NCBI RefSeq assembly: GCF_024228675.1
Contig: NZ_CP100461.1
Location: 186,001 to 250,000 of the forward strand
Length of the DNA stretch: 64,000 bases
Source of the DNA: Salinigranum marinum
Lineage (GTDB): Archaea; Halobacteriota; Halobacteria; Halobacteriales; Haloferacaceae
Direction of reading: 5' to 3'
Shown here: positions 51,779 to 62,900 of the stretch, piece after piece
How positions within the stretch are numbered: position 1 is the stretch's first letter
Layout of the letters: every line of letters starts with the position of its first letter
Program-made: the position numbers and the translations under genes
The notes under the pieces: model-generated
Told to the model about the DNA's origin: nothing
The model's database searches: none
The model's input: only the letters and a program-made list of their open reading frames with translations

Positions 51779-54700
51779 TCACTCCGAGAGCCGGAGCAAC
51801 TGAACGGGCGACGCGCGGAGGTACTGAAGCCCCCCGACGACGACGCTGACGACCGACAGCGCCACGCCGCCGAGCGCGACCATCACGAGCAGCCACGGAA
51901 CCGTCGGGACAGTCAGTCGGATGCCGAACACCACCAACAGCCGAGCGGCTTCGAGCAGGAACATCGCCGCGAGCGCGAGCGCGACGGCCGCGACGGTCGA
52001 TGGAACGGCGATCCGGCAGGCGTCGGCGACGAGGATCCGGAGGATCTGTCGGTCGGTCGCGCCGGTCGCCCGTCGGATCCCGATCGTCCGCCCGCGGGCG
52101 TGGACCGCGTGGGCGAACGCCGCGGTCGTGCCGCCGACGGTCGCGAAGCCAGCGAGTACGACGATCGCGCCGAACAGCACCTGCACGTTGCCGAAGACGT
52201 TCTCGATCGCCTGACCCACGGGTGTGCCCTGGGCGTAGCTGCCGCCGCTCGCGACGACCGACAGCACCCGGTCGTCGCCGCGGACCCGATAGGTCGCGTT
52301 CGCGAGCGTCCGTGTTTGCTCACCGGTCGACGACTCCAGCCGCAGGCCGTAGCTGCCCGGGGGGAGCCGTCGGTCGAGCCCGGCCTCGGTCGCGGAGACG
52401 TTCACGCGGGTGATCTCGCCGGCCTCCAGTTCGACCGTCCTCGTGAAGCGCTCACCGGGCGAGACGAGCGTGAGGGTTCGGTTGAGCGGTCGATCCCAGG
52501 GGTTCGCCACTCGGATGTCGACCCGCGGCCGCGTGAGCGCGTTTCCTTCCTCGGGGCGGACGCGAAGACGGGCCGAGAGTTCGCGAGTGGCCCCCTCGCG
52601 GATCGTCAGTTGCGTCGTCGTACCCGCGTAGCCGTCCTTTTGCACCCCAAGCTGGTAGGTCCCTGGCTCGTCCGGAAGCCTGACTACGGCGACGCCGTCC
52701 ACCCCGGTCTGGGCCGACCGCGACCCGACCGTAACCGTCGCGTTGGAGACGAACGAGCCGTTCGGTGCCGCTGCCGGGACGAGTAGTATCGCGCTGGGTG
52801 GCGCGCGATCGGGCAGTTCCTGCGGGATCGAGAGCGATTGCGGGTCGAACACGCGAACCGTCGTCGTGAACTCGCCGGCCGAGAGCCGCTGGGAGCCGGT
52901 CGCGTCGAGCCGGGTCGAGAACGTGACGTCGCGCTCCGCACCGGGGTCGAGCGTCACCGACTGTCGATGAACCACGGATACGCCGTCGGTCCCGTTCGCC
53001 CGGGCGACGACCGTCGTCCCCTCCCGCGTGTCGTTCAGGTTCCGGAGCGAGACGGTCACGTTGAACGGTTCACCGCGGGCGATCTCGGTCGGTGCGTCGA
53101 CGCCGGTGACGACGACGCCACCCCGACCGCCCGAAAGCAGTTCGGCCTGTGCGGCCGAGAGGTCCTCCGTCCGAATGAGGTGGGCTCGGTTCTCGCCGCC
53201 GACCGAGAGGCCAGACGTGGCCGCGAGCGGGACGACCATGACGTCGTCGAGCGTCCCGTCGGCCTCGAACACGCCGACGACGGTCACCCGACGCACGCCG
53301 GGCGTGACGCTCCCGCCGAGGAGCACCGTCTCGCCGATGCCGACGTCGAGCGTCTTCGCTAACTGGTGGCCGATGACGGCCTCTTCGACCGTCCGTGGCT
53401 CCCGCCCGTCGACGAGTCGCGCGTCGGTGACGGACGCGAAGGCGGGATACTCCGCCCCGCGCACCAGATACGGCTGGCCGTCCGTGACGGCCGCGTAGAT
53501 GACCTCCGCGCTCGCGTTGATCCCCTGCGATCGGAGCAACTCGGCCGAGGTGGCGTCGACGCGGCTGTTGAGCGGATGGGCCGCCCCGGACTCGACGATC
53601 GTCCCGCTCCCGGTCTGGGTGAGGGGGACGAACGCCCCCGAGAGCGAGCCGACGAGGAGGACGACGAAGACGAAGACCGCGAGCGTCGCAGTGGTCGGGA
53701 TAGCCGCCCGTGGCTCCAGCAGTGTGGGCCGGAGTCGTTCGCCGACCCGATGTCGGAGACCGGCACTCGTCTCGGACGTCTGAGACGGCGAGCGGTCGGC
53801 CGACGAGTGGTCTCCGGCAGACCCGCCGTTCGACCGGCCACCGTCCGTGAGTCGCTCGCGGGCGCGCGCGATGGTTCCACGCGATCCCCGTGATTCCTCC
53901 CGTGTCGCCCCGGTTCGGACGCGCGACCGGAGCCGGGCAGGCGGGGTTCGCACGGCCGGCCAGGCGGCGAGCACCCCCGCGACGAGTCCCGAGAGGATCA
54001 ACACCCCCGCGAGCGTGGCCAGGAGCTGTGCCACCGCGGGGGTGACCGTCCCTTTCAGCGTGACGGGGAGTCCCGCGACGACCGCCAGGTTCGTGATCCC
54101 GTTCGTGAACACGATTCCGAGCGCGTACCCGAGGGCGACCCCGGTGACGACGAGTCCGACGGATCGCGCACAGAGGACGGCGAACAGTCGTCGTGGCGAC
54201 CCACCCGTCGCGCGGACGACGCGGATGTCGTCGTGTCGGTCACGGATCGACATGCGCGTGACGCTGTAGACGACGACCAACACGAGGACGCCACCGCCGA
54301 ACGCGGCGACCGACAGCACCGACAGCAACTCGCGGACGCCGGCGAGGAGGAACGGCAACGCGGCGATCAACGGCGTGCCCGACGACGCGGACCGCCCAGT
54401 CGGCACCGCACCGCCGCTCCCGCCGTCGGCGTCGAACACGATCGCGCCCGAGACGCCGAGTCGCTCGACCGTCGAGACCTCGACCGCGTACCACCACGGG
54501 GGGAAGATCGTCTCCCTCTCGTCGTCAACCGTGGACGGGGCCGGTCGGACGGTCGTGTCGACGCGGCCCGAGGCACCGACGAACGTCACCGTCCGCGTCT
54601 CGTTCACCGGACCGGTCGGTCCCTCCGAGACGGACGGGAAGCGCGCCTGTCGCCACTCGACGGACGCCCCCGAGAGGACGCGCGGGGCGTCAGCCGGGAT

Positions 54701-54982
54701 CCCCGCGACCGTGACCGGTTCGCCATCGCCAACGGTCTCCGCACGGGCCAGTGGGACGACGATATCGTCCTCGGCCGCGGCCGCCCGCGCATCGGCGAGA
54801 GAGTCGTACTGGGTCGCTGTCGCGGTTCCCGAGAGGTCGTCCTCGAGCGTCTCGGTGTACGCGCCCGCGCTCGCGAGGAGGAACGCGGTCCCGAGGAGGA
54901 ACGCGGCGGTGATCGCCACGACGAGCACCGTCAGCCACTCGCGGCGTGACCAGCCACGGAGGAACACCCGTGCGTAGCTCAT
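51779..54982 (-). CDS. FtsX/MacB-type ABC permease with long extracytosolic domains
   Basis: This 1067-residue protein has a first helix (about 17-40), a MacB-like extracytosolic domain, a three-helix FtsX bundle (about 210-345), a disordered loop (345-420), another helix at about 430, and a second extracytosolic part that includes a CARDB-like domain (GEPFNVTVSLRNLND), a carboxypeptidase-regulatory-like unit (VSNATVTVGSRSAQTGVDGV) and another sandwich. It ends with an FtsX helix bundle (about 945-1055). It matches exporters driven by LolD-type ATPases. The ATPase gene is upstream at 55052. The cargo, probably lipid or lipoprotein, is not known. Confidence 0.8.
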   Translation of the reverse strand: MSYARVFLRGWSRREWLTVLVVAITAAFLLGTAFLLASAGAYTETLEDDLSGTATATQYDSLADARAAAAEDDIVVPLARAETVGDGEPVTVAGIPADAPRVLSGASVEWRQARFPSVSEGPTGPVNETRTVTFVGASGRVDTTVRPAPSTVDDERETIFPPWWYAVEVSTVERLGVSGAIVFDADGGSGGAVPTGRSASSGTPLIAALPFLLAGVRELLSVLSVAAFGGGVLVLVVVYSVTRMSIRDRHDDIRVVRATGGSPRRLFAVLCARSVGLVVTGVALGYALGIVFTNGITNLAVVAGLPVTLKGTVTPAVAQLLATLAGVLILSGLVAGVLAAWPAVRTPPARLRSRVRTGATREESRGSRGTIARARERLTDGGRSNGGSAGDHSSADRSPSQTSETSAGLRHRVGERLRPTLLEPRAAIPTTATLAVFVFVVLLVGSLSGAFVPLTQTGSGTIVESGAAHPLNSRVDATSAELLRSQGINASAEVIYAAVTDGQPYLVRGAEYPAFASVTDARLVDGREPRTVEEAVIGHQLAKTLDVGIGETVLLGGSVTPGVRRVTVVGVFEADGTLDDVMVVPLAATSGLSVGGENRAHLIRTEDLSAAQAELLSGGRGGVVVTGVDAPTEIARGEPFNVTVSLRNLNDTREGTTVVARANGTDGVSVVHRQSVTLDPGAERDVTFSTRLDATGSQRLSAGEFTTTVRVFDPQSLSIPQELPDRAPPSAILLVPAAAPNGSFVSNATVTVGSRSAQTGVDGVAVVRLPDEPGTYQLGVQKDGYAGTTTQLTIREGATRELSARLRVRPEEGNALTRPRVDIRVANPWDRPLNRTLTLVSPGERFTRTVELEAGEITRVNVSATEAGLDRRLPPGSYGLRLESSTGEQTRTLANATYRVRGDDRVLSVVASGGSYAQGTPVGQAIENVFGNVQVLFGAIVVLAGFATVGGTTAAFAHAVHARGRTIGIRRATGATDRQILRILVADACRIAVPSTVAAVALALAAMFLLEAARLLVVFGIRLTVPTVPWLLVMVALGGVALSVVSVVVGGLQYLRASPVQLLRLSE

Positions 54983-55051
54983 CGGAGCGGAGAGAGCCGC
55001 GGGAGGGAGAGAGTTCGTCGCGCGGTCGACTCTGGGGGGACCATCTGGAGA

Positions 55052-55732
55052 TCAGCTCTCGGGTGTTCGGAGGCGTTCGCGGCTGAGCGTGCCGTCTTCG
55101 AGCGTCAACGTCTCGGGGAACCGGTCGGCGAGTCGGCGGTCGTGGCTGATGACGACGAGCGCGGTTCCGGCGCGTTCTTTCGTCGTGAACAGCAGATCGA
55201 GCACCGCCTCTGCCGTCTCGGGATCGAGTTGGCCCGTGGGCTCGTCCGCGAGGACGACCGCCGGCCGGTTCGACAGCGCCCGCGCGATGGCGACGCGCTG
55301 TTTCTCCCCGCCCGAGAGCGTCGGGGGGTACTGGTTCGCCAGGTCGGAGATGCCCAGTGCGTCGAACAGCCGATCGAGCCACTGGTCGTCGCGCTCGCCG
55401 GCGTGTTCCTGCGGGAGGCCGGCGTTCTCGCGGACGGTGAGGTCGGGGATGAGCTGGAAGTCCTGAAAGACGAAGCCCACGAGGTCGCGTCGGAGAACCG
55501 CTCGCTGGCGCTCGGAGAGCGAACTCGCGTCCCGGCCGTCGATGTAGAGCGATCCGCTCGTGGGGACGTCGAGCAGGCCGAGGACGTTGAACAGCGTCGT
55601 CTTCCCCGCGCCGCTCGGCCCCTGGACGAGGAGCGTCGCGTCTGCGGGCACGTCGATGGAGACGCCGTCGAGGATGCGCTCGCCCGTGCGTTCGACGACG
55701 AGATCGACACCCTGGAGGACCGGGTCAGCCAT
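55052..55732 (-). CDS. LolD/MacB-type ABC transporter ATPase
   Basis: The 226-residue protein has Walker A VQGPSGAGKTTLFN, signature LSGGEKQRVAIARAL, Walker B VVLADEPTGQLD and the switch His in VISHDRRLADRF. It is the ATPase family used with FtsX-type permeases. The ATG at 55732 is used; an upstream ATG at 55792 would add 20 atypical residues. It precedes the 1067-residue permease by about 70 bases on the same strand and could serve both large permeases in the window. Confidence 0.9.
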   Translation of the reverse strand: MADPVLQGVDLVVERTGERILDGVSIDVPADATLLVQGPSGAGKTTLFNVLGLLDVPTSGSLYIDGRDASSLSERQRAVLRRDLVGFVFQDFQLIPDLTVRENAGLPQEHAGERDDQWLDRLFDALGISDLANQYPPTLSGGEKQRVAIARALSNRPAVVLADEPTGQLDPETAEAVLDLLFTTKERAGTALVVISHDRRLADRFPETLTLEDGTLSRERLRTPES

Positions 55733-55951
55733 AGATACACCCAGGTATCTCTCCACGGTACCTAATACTGTCGTCATTTCGAGGAACTCCACGTTCGGTA
55801 CCGATCAGCCGCTTCGTCTCGTCGGTGAGGGGGAGGCGTCCCGCAGACACCTCTCTTGATCCCGATCCCAACGGTGCTCACTGTTCCGATTACGACATAA
55901 CGACGGCAAGGCGAAAAGTTAACAATGATATTAAATCTATGTAAATTCATC

Positions 55952-56809
55952 ATGTTCTCCGGCTCAGTTCCCCGGTCTGTAGACGCCCAGCAGGTAGAAC
56001 AGGGTCACTACCCGGTGGACGGGCCGACGGACCCGGGATGGATCGGATTCGGGATGGACGTGCCCGGGCTCGTTTCGCCTGTCGGCTTTATCGACCTCTT
56101 GCTTCCGTACGCTGGCCTCGTCGTTCCACTGTTCTTTGTTGGCTTCTTTGTCGCGACGTTCGTCGGGATCCTGGCCAGCGAGAACACGTACGTCCGGCGC
56201 ACCTACATTGGTGGATTCATAGCGCTGCTGGTACTGTCGAATCTCCTGGTGCCGGCCGTTCCTGCGCCGATTACTCAGTGGCACAAGTTCTCCGAACTGC
56301 GGCCGACCGAACAGACTCATTACCAGTTTCGGATCGTCGACGCGAGCGGGAACGAGATCGTGTACGACGACAAAGCCATATGGAGCGTCGGTGGAATAAG
56401 CATGCGCTTCGCTCACGATCAGATACTCGAGGGAGCGACACAGGAGGAGAGAGACGAGGCTGCCAGATATTTGCTCTCGGAGGCGCGGGAGTATCGTGCG
56501 CACCTCCGCGATCGCTCGCCGGGACACTTCCTTCGGTTCCCGCCGCACGGAGTGGCAGGGACATGGAGCTACAGTGACGTCGAACCGTACGACCGATTCG
56601 TCGGGATTCGGCTCTATCGCTTGGAGATAGAGACGTCGGCGGATGGAACCGAGATCGTCGAGCACTCCGAGGAAGCGGTCTACGAGTACAGGCTGAACGA
56701 AACTGAGATGGACGCGAGCGAGTCCACGGTGCGGACTCCGATTGTAGAGACCGATGAGACGCGTCCGCAGGTTGCACATCTGGGGACACCAACGGCGGTG
56801 GGAAGATGA
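55952..56809 (+). CDS. membrane protein partner of HTTM-DCC fusion
   Basis: The 285-residue protein (from ATG 55952; an upstream ATG at 55925 sits in AT-rich, promoter-like sequence) has two helices (about 55-80 and 90-110) and a C-terminal extracytosolic domain (about 120-285) with QFRIVDASGNEIVYDDKA and VGIRLYRLEIETSADGTEIV. I do not recognise its family. It overlaps the HTTM gene by four bases, so the two act as a unit. Confidence 0.65.
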   Translation: MFSGSVPRSVDAQQVEQGHYPVDGPTDPGWIGFGMDVPGLVSPVGFIDLLLPYAGLVVPLFFVGFFVATFVGILASENTYVRRTYIGGFIALLVLSNLLVPAVPAPITQWHKFSELRPTEQTHYQFRIVDASGNEIVYDDKAIWSVGGISMRFAHDQILEGATQEERDEAARYLLSEAREYRAHLRDRSPGHFLRFPPHGVAGTWSYSDVEPYDRFVGIRLYRLEIETSADGTEIVEHSEEAVYEYRLNETEMDASESTVRTPIVETDETRPQVAHLGTPTAVGR

Positions 56810-58077
56810 GGCTCGGATTCGTCAATTACGCTCGCCGCCCGACTCGGGAGACGCCGATCAACGACGCGGTTGCCCGGTTCATCCTCGGGGGATATCTGAT
56901 CTGGAAGACCGTGTGGTACGACTGGAACGAGGTACTCGAGACACCGTTTCTCCCCTACCAGAACTACTCCCTGCTCATCCCCGAGTCGGCAACGGTACTG
57001 ATCGTCGAGAAGTACCTCCTCGTCGTCACGCTCCTCGCGTTCATCCTCGGGTACAGATTGCGCCTGTCGGCGTTCGGAAGCGCGCTCCTGGTCAGCCATC
57101 TCGGCGTCGTCCGATACGTGTACAACACGAGTGGTGGGGTGACCTCGCTGTTCATCGCCACGTACTTTCTCGTCTTCTTCGGTCTCTACCACCACCGCAG
57201 CGAACTGTCGCTGGATGGGGTGCGACGGACGCGCAACGAACAGCTTTCGGCGCTCGTGGGGCGGTTGAAGTCGTCGGCTCGAGAGACCTACCGGATGGAC
57301 ACGCTCCGGTGGAACCTCCTGATATTCGCGGTGATCTACTTCGGCTCCGGCTTCGACAAGTTGCTCCAGAGCGGGCTCGCGTGGATCGGCTCCGAGAACC
57401 TGAGTCGGATCATCGTCGTGCAGGATTTCCTCTACGAACAGACGCTTCCGATCGGTTCGTCCGAGGTGGCAACGCCGTTCGGGGTCTGGATGGTGCAGTA
57501 TCCGGAGCTCGTCTGGGCGTCGACAGTTGGCACGCTCGTGGTCGAACTCGGGCTCTTGCCCGCGGCACTCCTCGGTGTGAGCATCACGCCGCTCGTTCTC
57601 GGCCTCTACGGCATGACGACCGTGATCTGGCTCACGATGGGCATCCTCTTCGGTGACGTCTACATCTTCGTCGCGATGTTCTTCACGTGGGACGTGGTTT
57701 ACGAGCGACTGGTCCGCGACCGTGAACTCGACTTGGTGTTCGACGAGCGGTGTTTCTTCTGTGCGCGAAGTCTCTACCTGTTCAAACTGCTGGACGTCAA
57801 CGACACGGTCAATTTCTACACGCAGTCGGACGCCCCAGCGCGCTACCGGAACCGAGACGGCGTCGACTTCGAAGACGCGATGTACGTGTTCGACGATGGT
57901 ACCGCTCACCGTGGCTACGGTGCCTTCCGCAGGTTACTCGATCAGTTCAGAGTGTTCACCGTCTTCGTCTGGCTGATGCGGCTTTCGCCTGTCGAACAGG
58001 TCGGTGAACGTGTCTACCGCTACGTCGCCGACAACCGCAGCCGATACTTCGTCTGCGGAGTCGACGCCGACAGCTGA
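56806..58077 (+). CDS. HTTM-domain membrane protein fused to DCC (DUF393) domain
   Basis: The 423-residue protein has an N-terminal HTTM (vitamin-K-dependent gamma-carboxylase-like) region of about eight helices (1-300) and a C-terminal DCC/DUF393 thioredoxin-like domain (about 305-400, LVFDERCFFCARSLYLFKLL, then GYGAFRRLLDQF). The CFFC pair is a redox site as in DCC-type thiol-disulfide proteins. HTTM-DCC gene pairs are known in bacteria and archaea, and here they are fused. The role could be membrane redox or carboxylation chemistry, which is inferred only. It is coupled by a 4-base overlap to the partner gene. Confidence 0.8.
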   Translation: MRLGFVNYARRPTRETPINDAVARFILGGYLIWKTVWYDWNEVLETPFLPYQNYSLLIPESATVLIVEKYLLVVTLLAFILGYRLRLSAFGSALLVSHLGVVRYVYNTSGGVTSLFIATYFLVFFGLYHHRSELSLDGVRRTRNEQLSALVGRLKSSARETYRMDTLRWNLLIFAVIYFGSGFDKLLQSGLAWIGSENLSRIIVVQDFLYEQTLPIGSSEVATPFGVWMVQYPELVWASTVGTLVVELGLLPAALLGVSITPLVLGLYGMTTVIWLTMGILFGDVYIFVAMFFTWDVVYERLVRDRELDLVFDERCFFCARSLYLFKLLDVNDTVNFYTQSDAPARYRNRDGVDFEDAMYVFDDGTAHRGYGAFRRLLDQFRVFTVFVWLMRLSPVEQVGERVYRYVADNRSRYFVCGVDADS

Positions 58078-58180
58078 CGTGCGGACCGCGGTTGTGGATG
58101 GGAGCCGCGAAATACGGGTTTCGGTCGTGTGGCGTTCGGCATCGGTTGTGGTCGGTGCGCCCGATCACCAAACAGGCAGG

Positions 58181-59935
58181 TCAGCAGCCACCGCTGGCCG
58201 CCGTCGCGGGCACGGAGACGGTGACGGGATCGCGTCCGGTGTTGGCGTAGACGACGCTCCGGCGGTCGAGCCAGCCGTCGTACCGCGCCTCCGAGATCGT
58301 CTCGGGCGCGAAGGGGAACAGGTGCGCCCCGGTCGTCGTCCAAGAGGTCTGTGAGACGACGGGACAGGTCGGACTCGTCCCACCGGAGAGGAAGCTCGCG
58401 GCCGCCTCGACCGAGACGTCGCTTCGGAAGTAGAGGATCCCGACCCGCGAGAGCGAGTGGTCGGTCGTCCACGGCTCCGACGTCGCCTCCGAGGCGAACT
58501 GCACGCCGCGGAACTCCGAGTCGAACGTGGTGCTGGGGTACGCACCGGTGTCGAGGACGAGATACGCGAAGGGGAGGCTCGCGACGGCCGCGACGAGCAC
58601 GAGCGCCACGAGCAGATACCGACCGGTTCGTCCGCGACTGGGGGCGTCGATGGCGGAGCCGACGCGGCGAGAGACCAGCCCCGAGAGCACCAGCCCGGCC
58701 AGGATCGCGACCGGGAGGTGACCGAACGTCTGGGCGCGGATCGCCGTGTTGACGTACTCGGGTGTCAGCGACGCCGTCAACGAGAAGCCGACGATGGCGA
58801 GCGGTCCGGCGAGGAGCGCGAGGACCATCGCACCCGAGGGGCGACCCGGCGAGAGCTGGCTCATGCCGAGCCCGCCGACGAGAACCGGAACGAACAGCGC
58901 CACCACGGGGAGAAGCACGATCAGTGGCGTCCGGGGCGTCCCGGGGTAAACAGAGACGAACACGTTCACCACGGTCACCGCGTAGAGCGCGAGGATCGGG
59001 AGGACGAACGCCGCGACGCGTGCGCGCCGCGTCGTCGTCAACACCCACGCGGCACCGACGGCGAGGATGATACCCCACGCGAGGAACAACCCGGGGAACG
59101 CGGTCACGCGGTCGACGTACGGGACGGTCACGGACGTGGACTCCGCGAGCGCGTAGTAACTCCCGAAGGAGAGCCAGAAGCCGACCGTCACGACGCCCCC
59201 GCCGAGGACGGTTCGTCGCGTGGGTGAACGGACGATGTGGGCCACGACGAGCGCGAGGAGCGTCAGGCCGAGGACGAGCGTCGACAGGACGTGAAACGGC
59301 GGGAAGACGAAGAGGAAGAGGAGAGAGAGCACGCCCCACGCGCGGCTTCCCCGTCGCCCGGAGAGCCACGAGTGGATCGCGAGGACCGCGAGCGGGAGGA
59401 GGACGTACGCCATCACCTCCTCGTCGGCCACCATCGTCCGGCGCAGGTAGATCCCGTCGACGGCCAAGAGTAGCCCCGTCGCGATCGTCGCGACCGTCAC
59501 GCGACGGCGCGACCAGCCGAACGACCCGGCGACGTGGCGCGCGAGGGCGATCCCGACGAATACGCCGCCGACGCCGACGAGCGACGAAAGCGGCTGGGTG
59601 AGCCGAATCGGAACCACCCCGAGGACGCCCGACACCACGGCGATGAGGCCGGTGTAGACGAAGCTGTCGACGCGGAACTCGCTGATGGGGTACGAGCCGG
59701 TCGCGAGCGCCTCCCGAGCGAACCACGCGTACTGGAAACCGTCGAGGGTCGCGGGGTGGGGGCTCCAGTACAGCGGGACGATGCGAGCCAGGGCCGCGAG
59801 CGCGAGGAGGGCGACGATCGCGAGCGTGCGCCGGCCGCGGAGACTGGCGCCGTGCGACGAGCCGAAGGCATTGCTCATCGACGACCGGGTGTCGGACCGC
59901 GTCGGGTTGGTTCGGTCGCGGTCGTACTCAGTCAT
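58181..59935 (-). CDS. multi-pass membrane protein, GT-C-like
   Basis: The 584-residue protein has about 12-13 helices. The first extracytosolic loop, YWSPHPATLDGFQYAWFARE, has the Asp and aromatic residues typical of GT-C glycosyltransferases and oligosaccharyltransferase-like proteins. The C-terminal soluble domain (about 470-584) contains two Cys. No known enzyme is matched. It overlaps the upstream 1010-residue permease by eight bases, so it is in its operon. The role may be glycosylation of exported cargo, inferred. Confidence 0.65.
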   Translation of the reverse strand: MTEYDRDRTNPTRSDTRSSMSNAFGSSHGASLRGRRTLAIVALLALAALARIVPLYWSPHPATLDGFQYAWFAREALATGSYPISEFRVDSFVYTGLIAVVSGVLGVVPIRLTQPLSSLVGVGGVFVGIALARHVAGSFGWSRRRVTVATIATGLLLAVDGIYLRRTMVADEEVMAYVLLPLAVLAIHSWLSGRRGSRAWGVLSLLFLFVFPPFHVLSTLVLGLTLLALVVAHIVRSPTRRTVLGGGVVTVGFWLSFGSYYALAESTSVTVPYVDRVTAFPGLFLAWGIILAVGAAWVLTTTRRARVAAFVLPILALYAVTVVNVFVSVYPGTPRTPLIVLLPVVALFVPVLVGGLGMSQLSPGRPSGAMVLALLAGPLAIVGFSLTASLTPEYVNTAIRAQTFGHLPVAILAGLVLSGLVSRRVGSAIDAPSRGRTGRYLLVALVLVAAVASLPFAYLVLDTGAYPSTTFDSEFRGVQFASEATSEPWTTDHSLSRVGILYFRSDVSVEAAASFLSGGTSPTCPVVSQTSWTTTGAHLFPFAPETISEARYDGWLDRRSVVYANTGRDPVTVSVPATAASGGC

Positions 59936-62900
59936 CGGCCGTCGCCTCCGAACGCGAGGACCGTCCGCCGACGGTCTGACTGGGAGGGCGGCGCTGCACC
60001 GGCTTCAGGAGCGTCGCGGGCGAGACGGAGACGAGCGAGACCGTGGCGACGGCCACGCTGACGAGCGCGAGCAAGAGCGCACAGGTCGCCGCCGCGACTA
60101 GCAGTGCGGGCGAGAACGTGGGACGGAGGGCGACGCCGAACAGCCGCAGTTCGCCGAGCGTAAGCAAACCCCAGACGATGGCCGTGGCGAGTCCCACCGC
60201 GAGCACCGTGCTCACGCCGCCGACGCGGAGGGCGTCGCCGAGGACGAGCCGGTAGATCCCGCCCGGCGAGGCACCGACCGCGCGGCGCACGCCGATCTCG
60301 TCGCGTGCGGCGTGGATACTCCTGGCGAACGACGCGGTCGTCGCCCCGATCGTCATCACGCTCACCAGGAGGACCATCGAGGCGACGAGCACGCGGATGT
60401 TGCCGAAGACGATGCTGACCGCCTGTGCGATGCCGCCTCCGCTCGACTGCCGACCGCTGCTCGCGAGCGCCGCGGCCAGCCGTTCGTCACCCTGGACTTC
60501 GTACGTCGTCGAAGTCGTGTTCCGCCCGTTCTGAAGCACGGAAACGGTGTAGCTGCCCGCGGGACGGTACGGCAAGCGGACGCGGAATCGGTCGGTCCCA
60601 CCTGGGGGGACCGTCAGATCGCGTTCGGCGACACGGTCGGCGTGGAGGAGGGTCACGGTACGCGTGACCGGTTGCCGCCAGGGGTTCTTCAGCGTGACGA
60701 CGGCCGCCGGTCGGGTCGCGATCGAGGGCTGTTCGGGCGAGATGGAGACGGACGCGACCAACTCACGGTCGAACTGCGGGTCGACATCGACGGTCGTCCG
60801 GGCCCGTGAGTCCCCGGTCGTCGCGTCCAGCGTGTAGTTCCCGGTGTCGGGGAACGAAACACGGGCGACGCCGTCGTCGTTCGTCTGCCAGGTCTGGTTC
60901 GCACCGGCGAGGCTGACGGTCGCACCCGAAACCGGCTGACCGTTCCGCGTCACGACCACGGCCGGCTGCCCGTCGATCGGGATCCGCTCGGGGACCTCGA
61001 TCGCCAGCCCGTCGTCCGACGCCTGGCCGACCTCGACCGTCTGGGTGACACCCCCCACCTGTAGTTCGTACGCACCGTCCGGGCGCGGGGGGAACGTGGC
61101 CGCGACGCGCTGTTGTCGACCCGAGTCGATGTCGAGATCGACGCGCCGTGTGTCGTCGCCGAGTCGAACAGCGACAGGTCCCTCGACGGGCGAGAGCCCG
61201 TAGTTCTGCAGCCTGAGTTGCACCCGCGTCTGGGTGTCGTTCGACTGGATCTGCGTGTCGAGCACGGAGATCGTCGGGCCCGCGCTGTCGGTCTCCGAGA
61301 GCGCCTCCGTTCTGACGAAGTTGACGACGCCGTCGCCTCGTCCGGTGAGGCTGCTGGCCGTCTCCAGCGAGACGAGAAGCTGGTCGTCTTGGATCCCCCG
61401 GCCAGTGAACACGCCGACGACCTGCACTCGGGTGAACGCCGGCACCGTACTCCCCCCGAGGGTGAGCCTGTCACCGACCTCGACGCCGAGCGTCTGGCGC
61501 AGGTCCGCACCGATCACGGCTTCGTCGGGGGCCCGGGGTGTTCTCCCGCGAACGATCGTCGGATCGGAGAGCGAGGCGTACGCGGGGTAGTCGACACCGC
61601 GGACGACGAAGGGTTCGTTCCCGACCGTCTCGAACAGCAGGAGTTCGGGACTCGCGGTGACGCCCTGCTGTTGGAGCGTTTCGGCGTACGAGGCGGGCAC
61701 GCTACTGGCGATCGGGTGCGGGGCGTCGGCCTCCGTGATGGTCTGTTCGTCGGCCGCCGTCAGCGGCGTGATGACGCTCCCGGCCGCGGCGATCAGCAGG
61801 ACGAACAACACGAACACCGCAAGCGTCGCAGTCGACGGGACGAGCGCGTCCCACCCGAGGATCGTCGGCCGGACCCGCCGGCGAACAGCCGTGGGAATCA
61901 CGCGACTGAGGACGCCCGACCGGTCGTCGGGCGTCGGTCGGTCCGGGCGCACGACGGTCGCCGGCGGTGGTCGGACGGCCGGGCGGGCAGCGAGGACGCC
62001 GGCGAGTCCGCCGACGAACACGAGCACGACGCTGATGGGGACCAGCAACCGGGCCGCCCCCGACGAGACCGCGACAGTCAGCGAGGTGGGCGCGCCGGCG
62101 AAGACGGCCGCGTTGACGACGCTCCGGACGAGCACGAGCCCGACCGCGTAGCCGAGCGCGACGCCGACGGCCGAAAGGAGCGCCGCGCGGACGCCGAACA
62201 GCGCGTAGACACGGAGGGGCGTCGCGCCGGTCGACCGAACGACGGAGATCGTCTCACGGCGGTCTTCGACAGCGACCCGCGTGACGCTGAAGGCCGTGAC
62301 CGCGACGAGCACACAGCCCGCGAGGCTCATGACGAGGAGGAGATCGACGAGTTGTCGCGTCCCGAGGACGAAAAACGCGAGCGCCGAGAGGAGGGGGACG
62401 GCGTCGCCCGGCGGCGTGGTCTGGGCGTCGAGCGTGGGCGTGACGACGAACGCGCCCGTCGAGCCGAGGCGATCGACGGTGTCGACGCTCGTGACGTACC
62501 ACCGGTCGGGGACCACCTGCCCCTCGGGACGCGGTGTGAGGGTGACGCGCTCCGCCCCGGATGGTGCCTCGACCGTCCGCTCGACCGATCCGGGCTGGTT
62601 CGCCGCGGCGAGCGTCCCCGACTGCCCCTGTGGGAACTCGAAGGTGCGCTCGCGGACGCTCAGCGTCGGGAGTGCCGACGGGACGCCGACGACGGTTCGC
62701 TCGCTCCCGCCGACCGTGACGGTCGTCGTCGGGAGGACGAACGCGTCCGCCCCTGCCGCGGTCCGTGCCCCGTCGGCCGACGAGTAATGTTCGACCGTTG
62801 CCTGGCTCCCCAGACCGGTCGCGATCGCGGTCGTCTGGCTGCCCATCGCGAGTCCGAGCAGTGTGACTCCCGTCAGGAACGCGATGGTGACGGCGACGAC

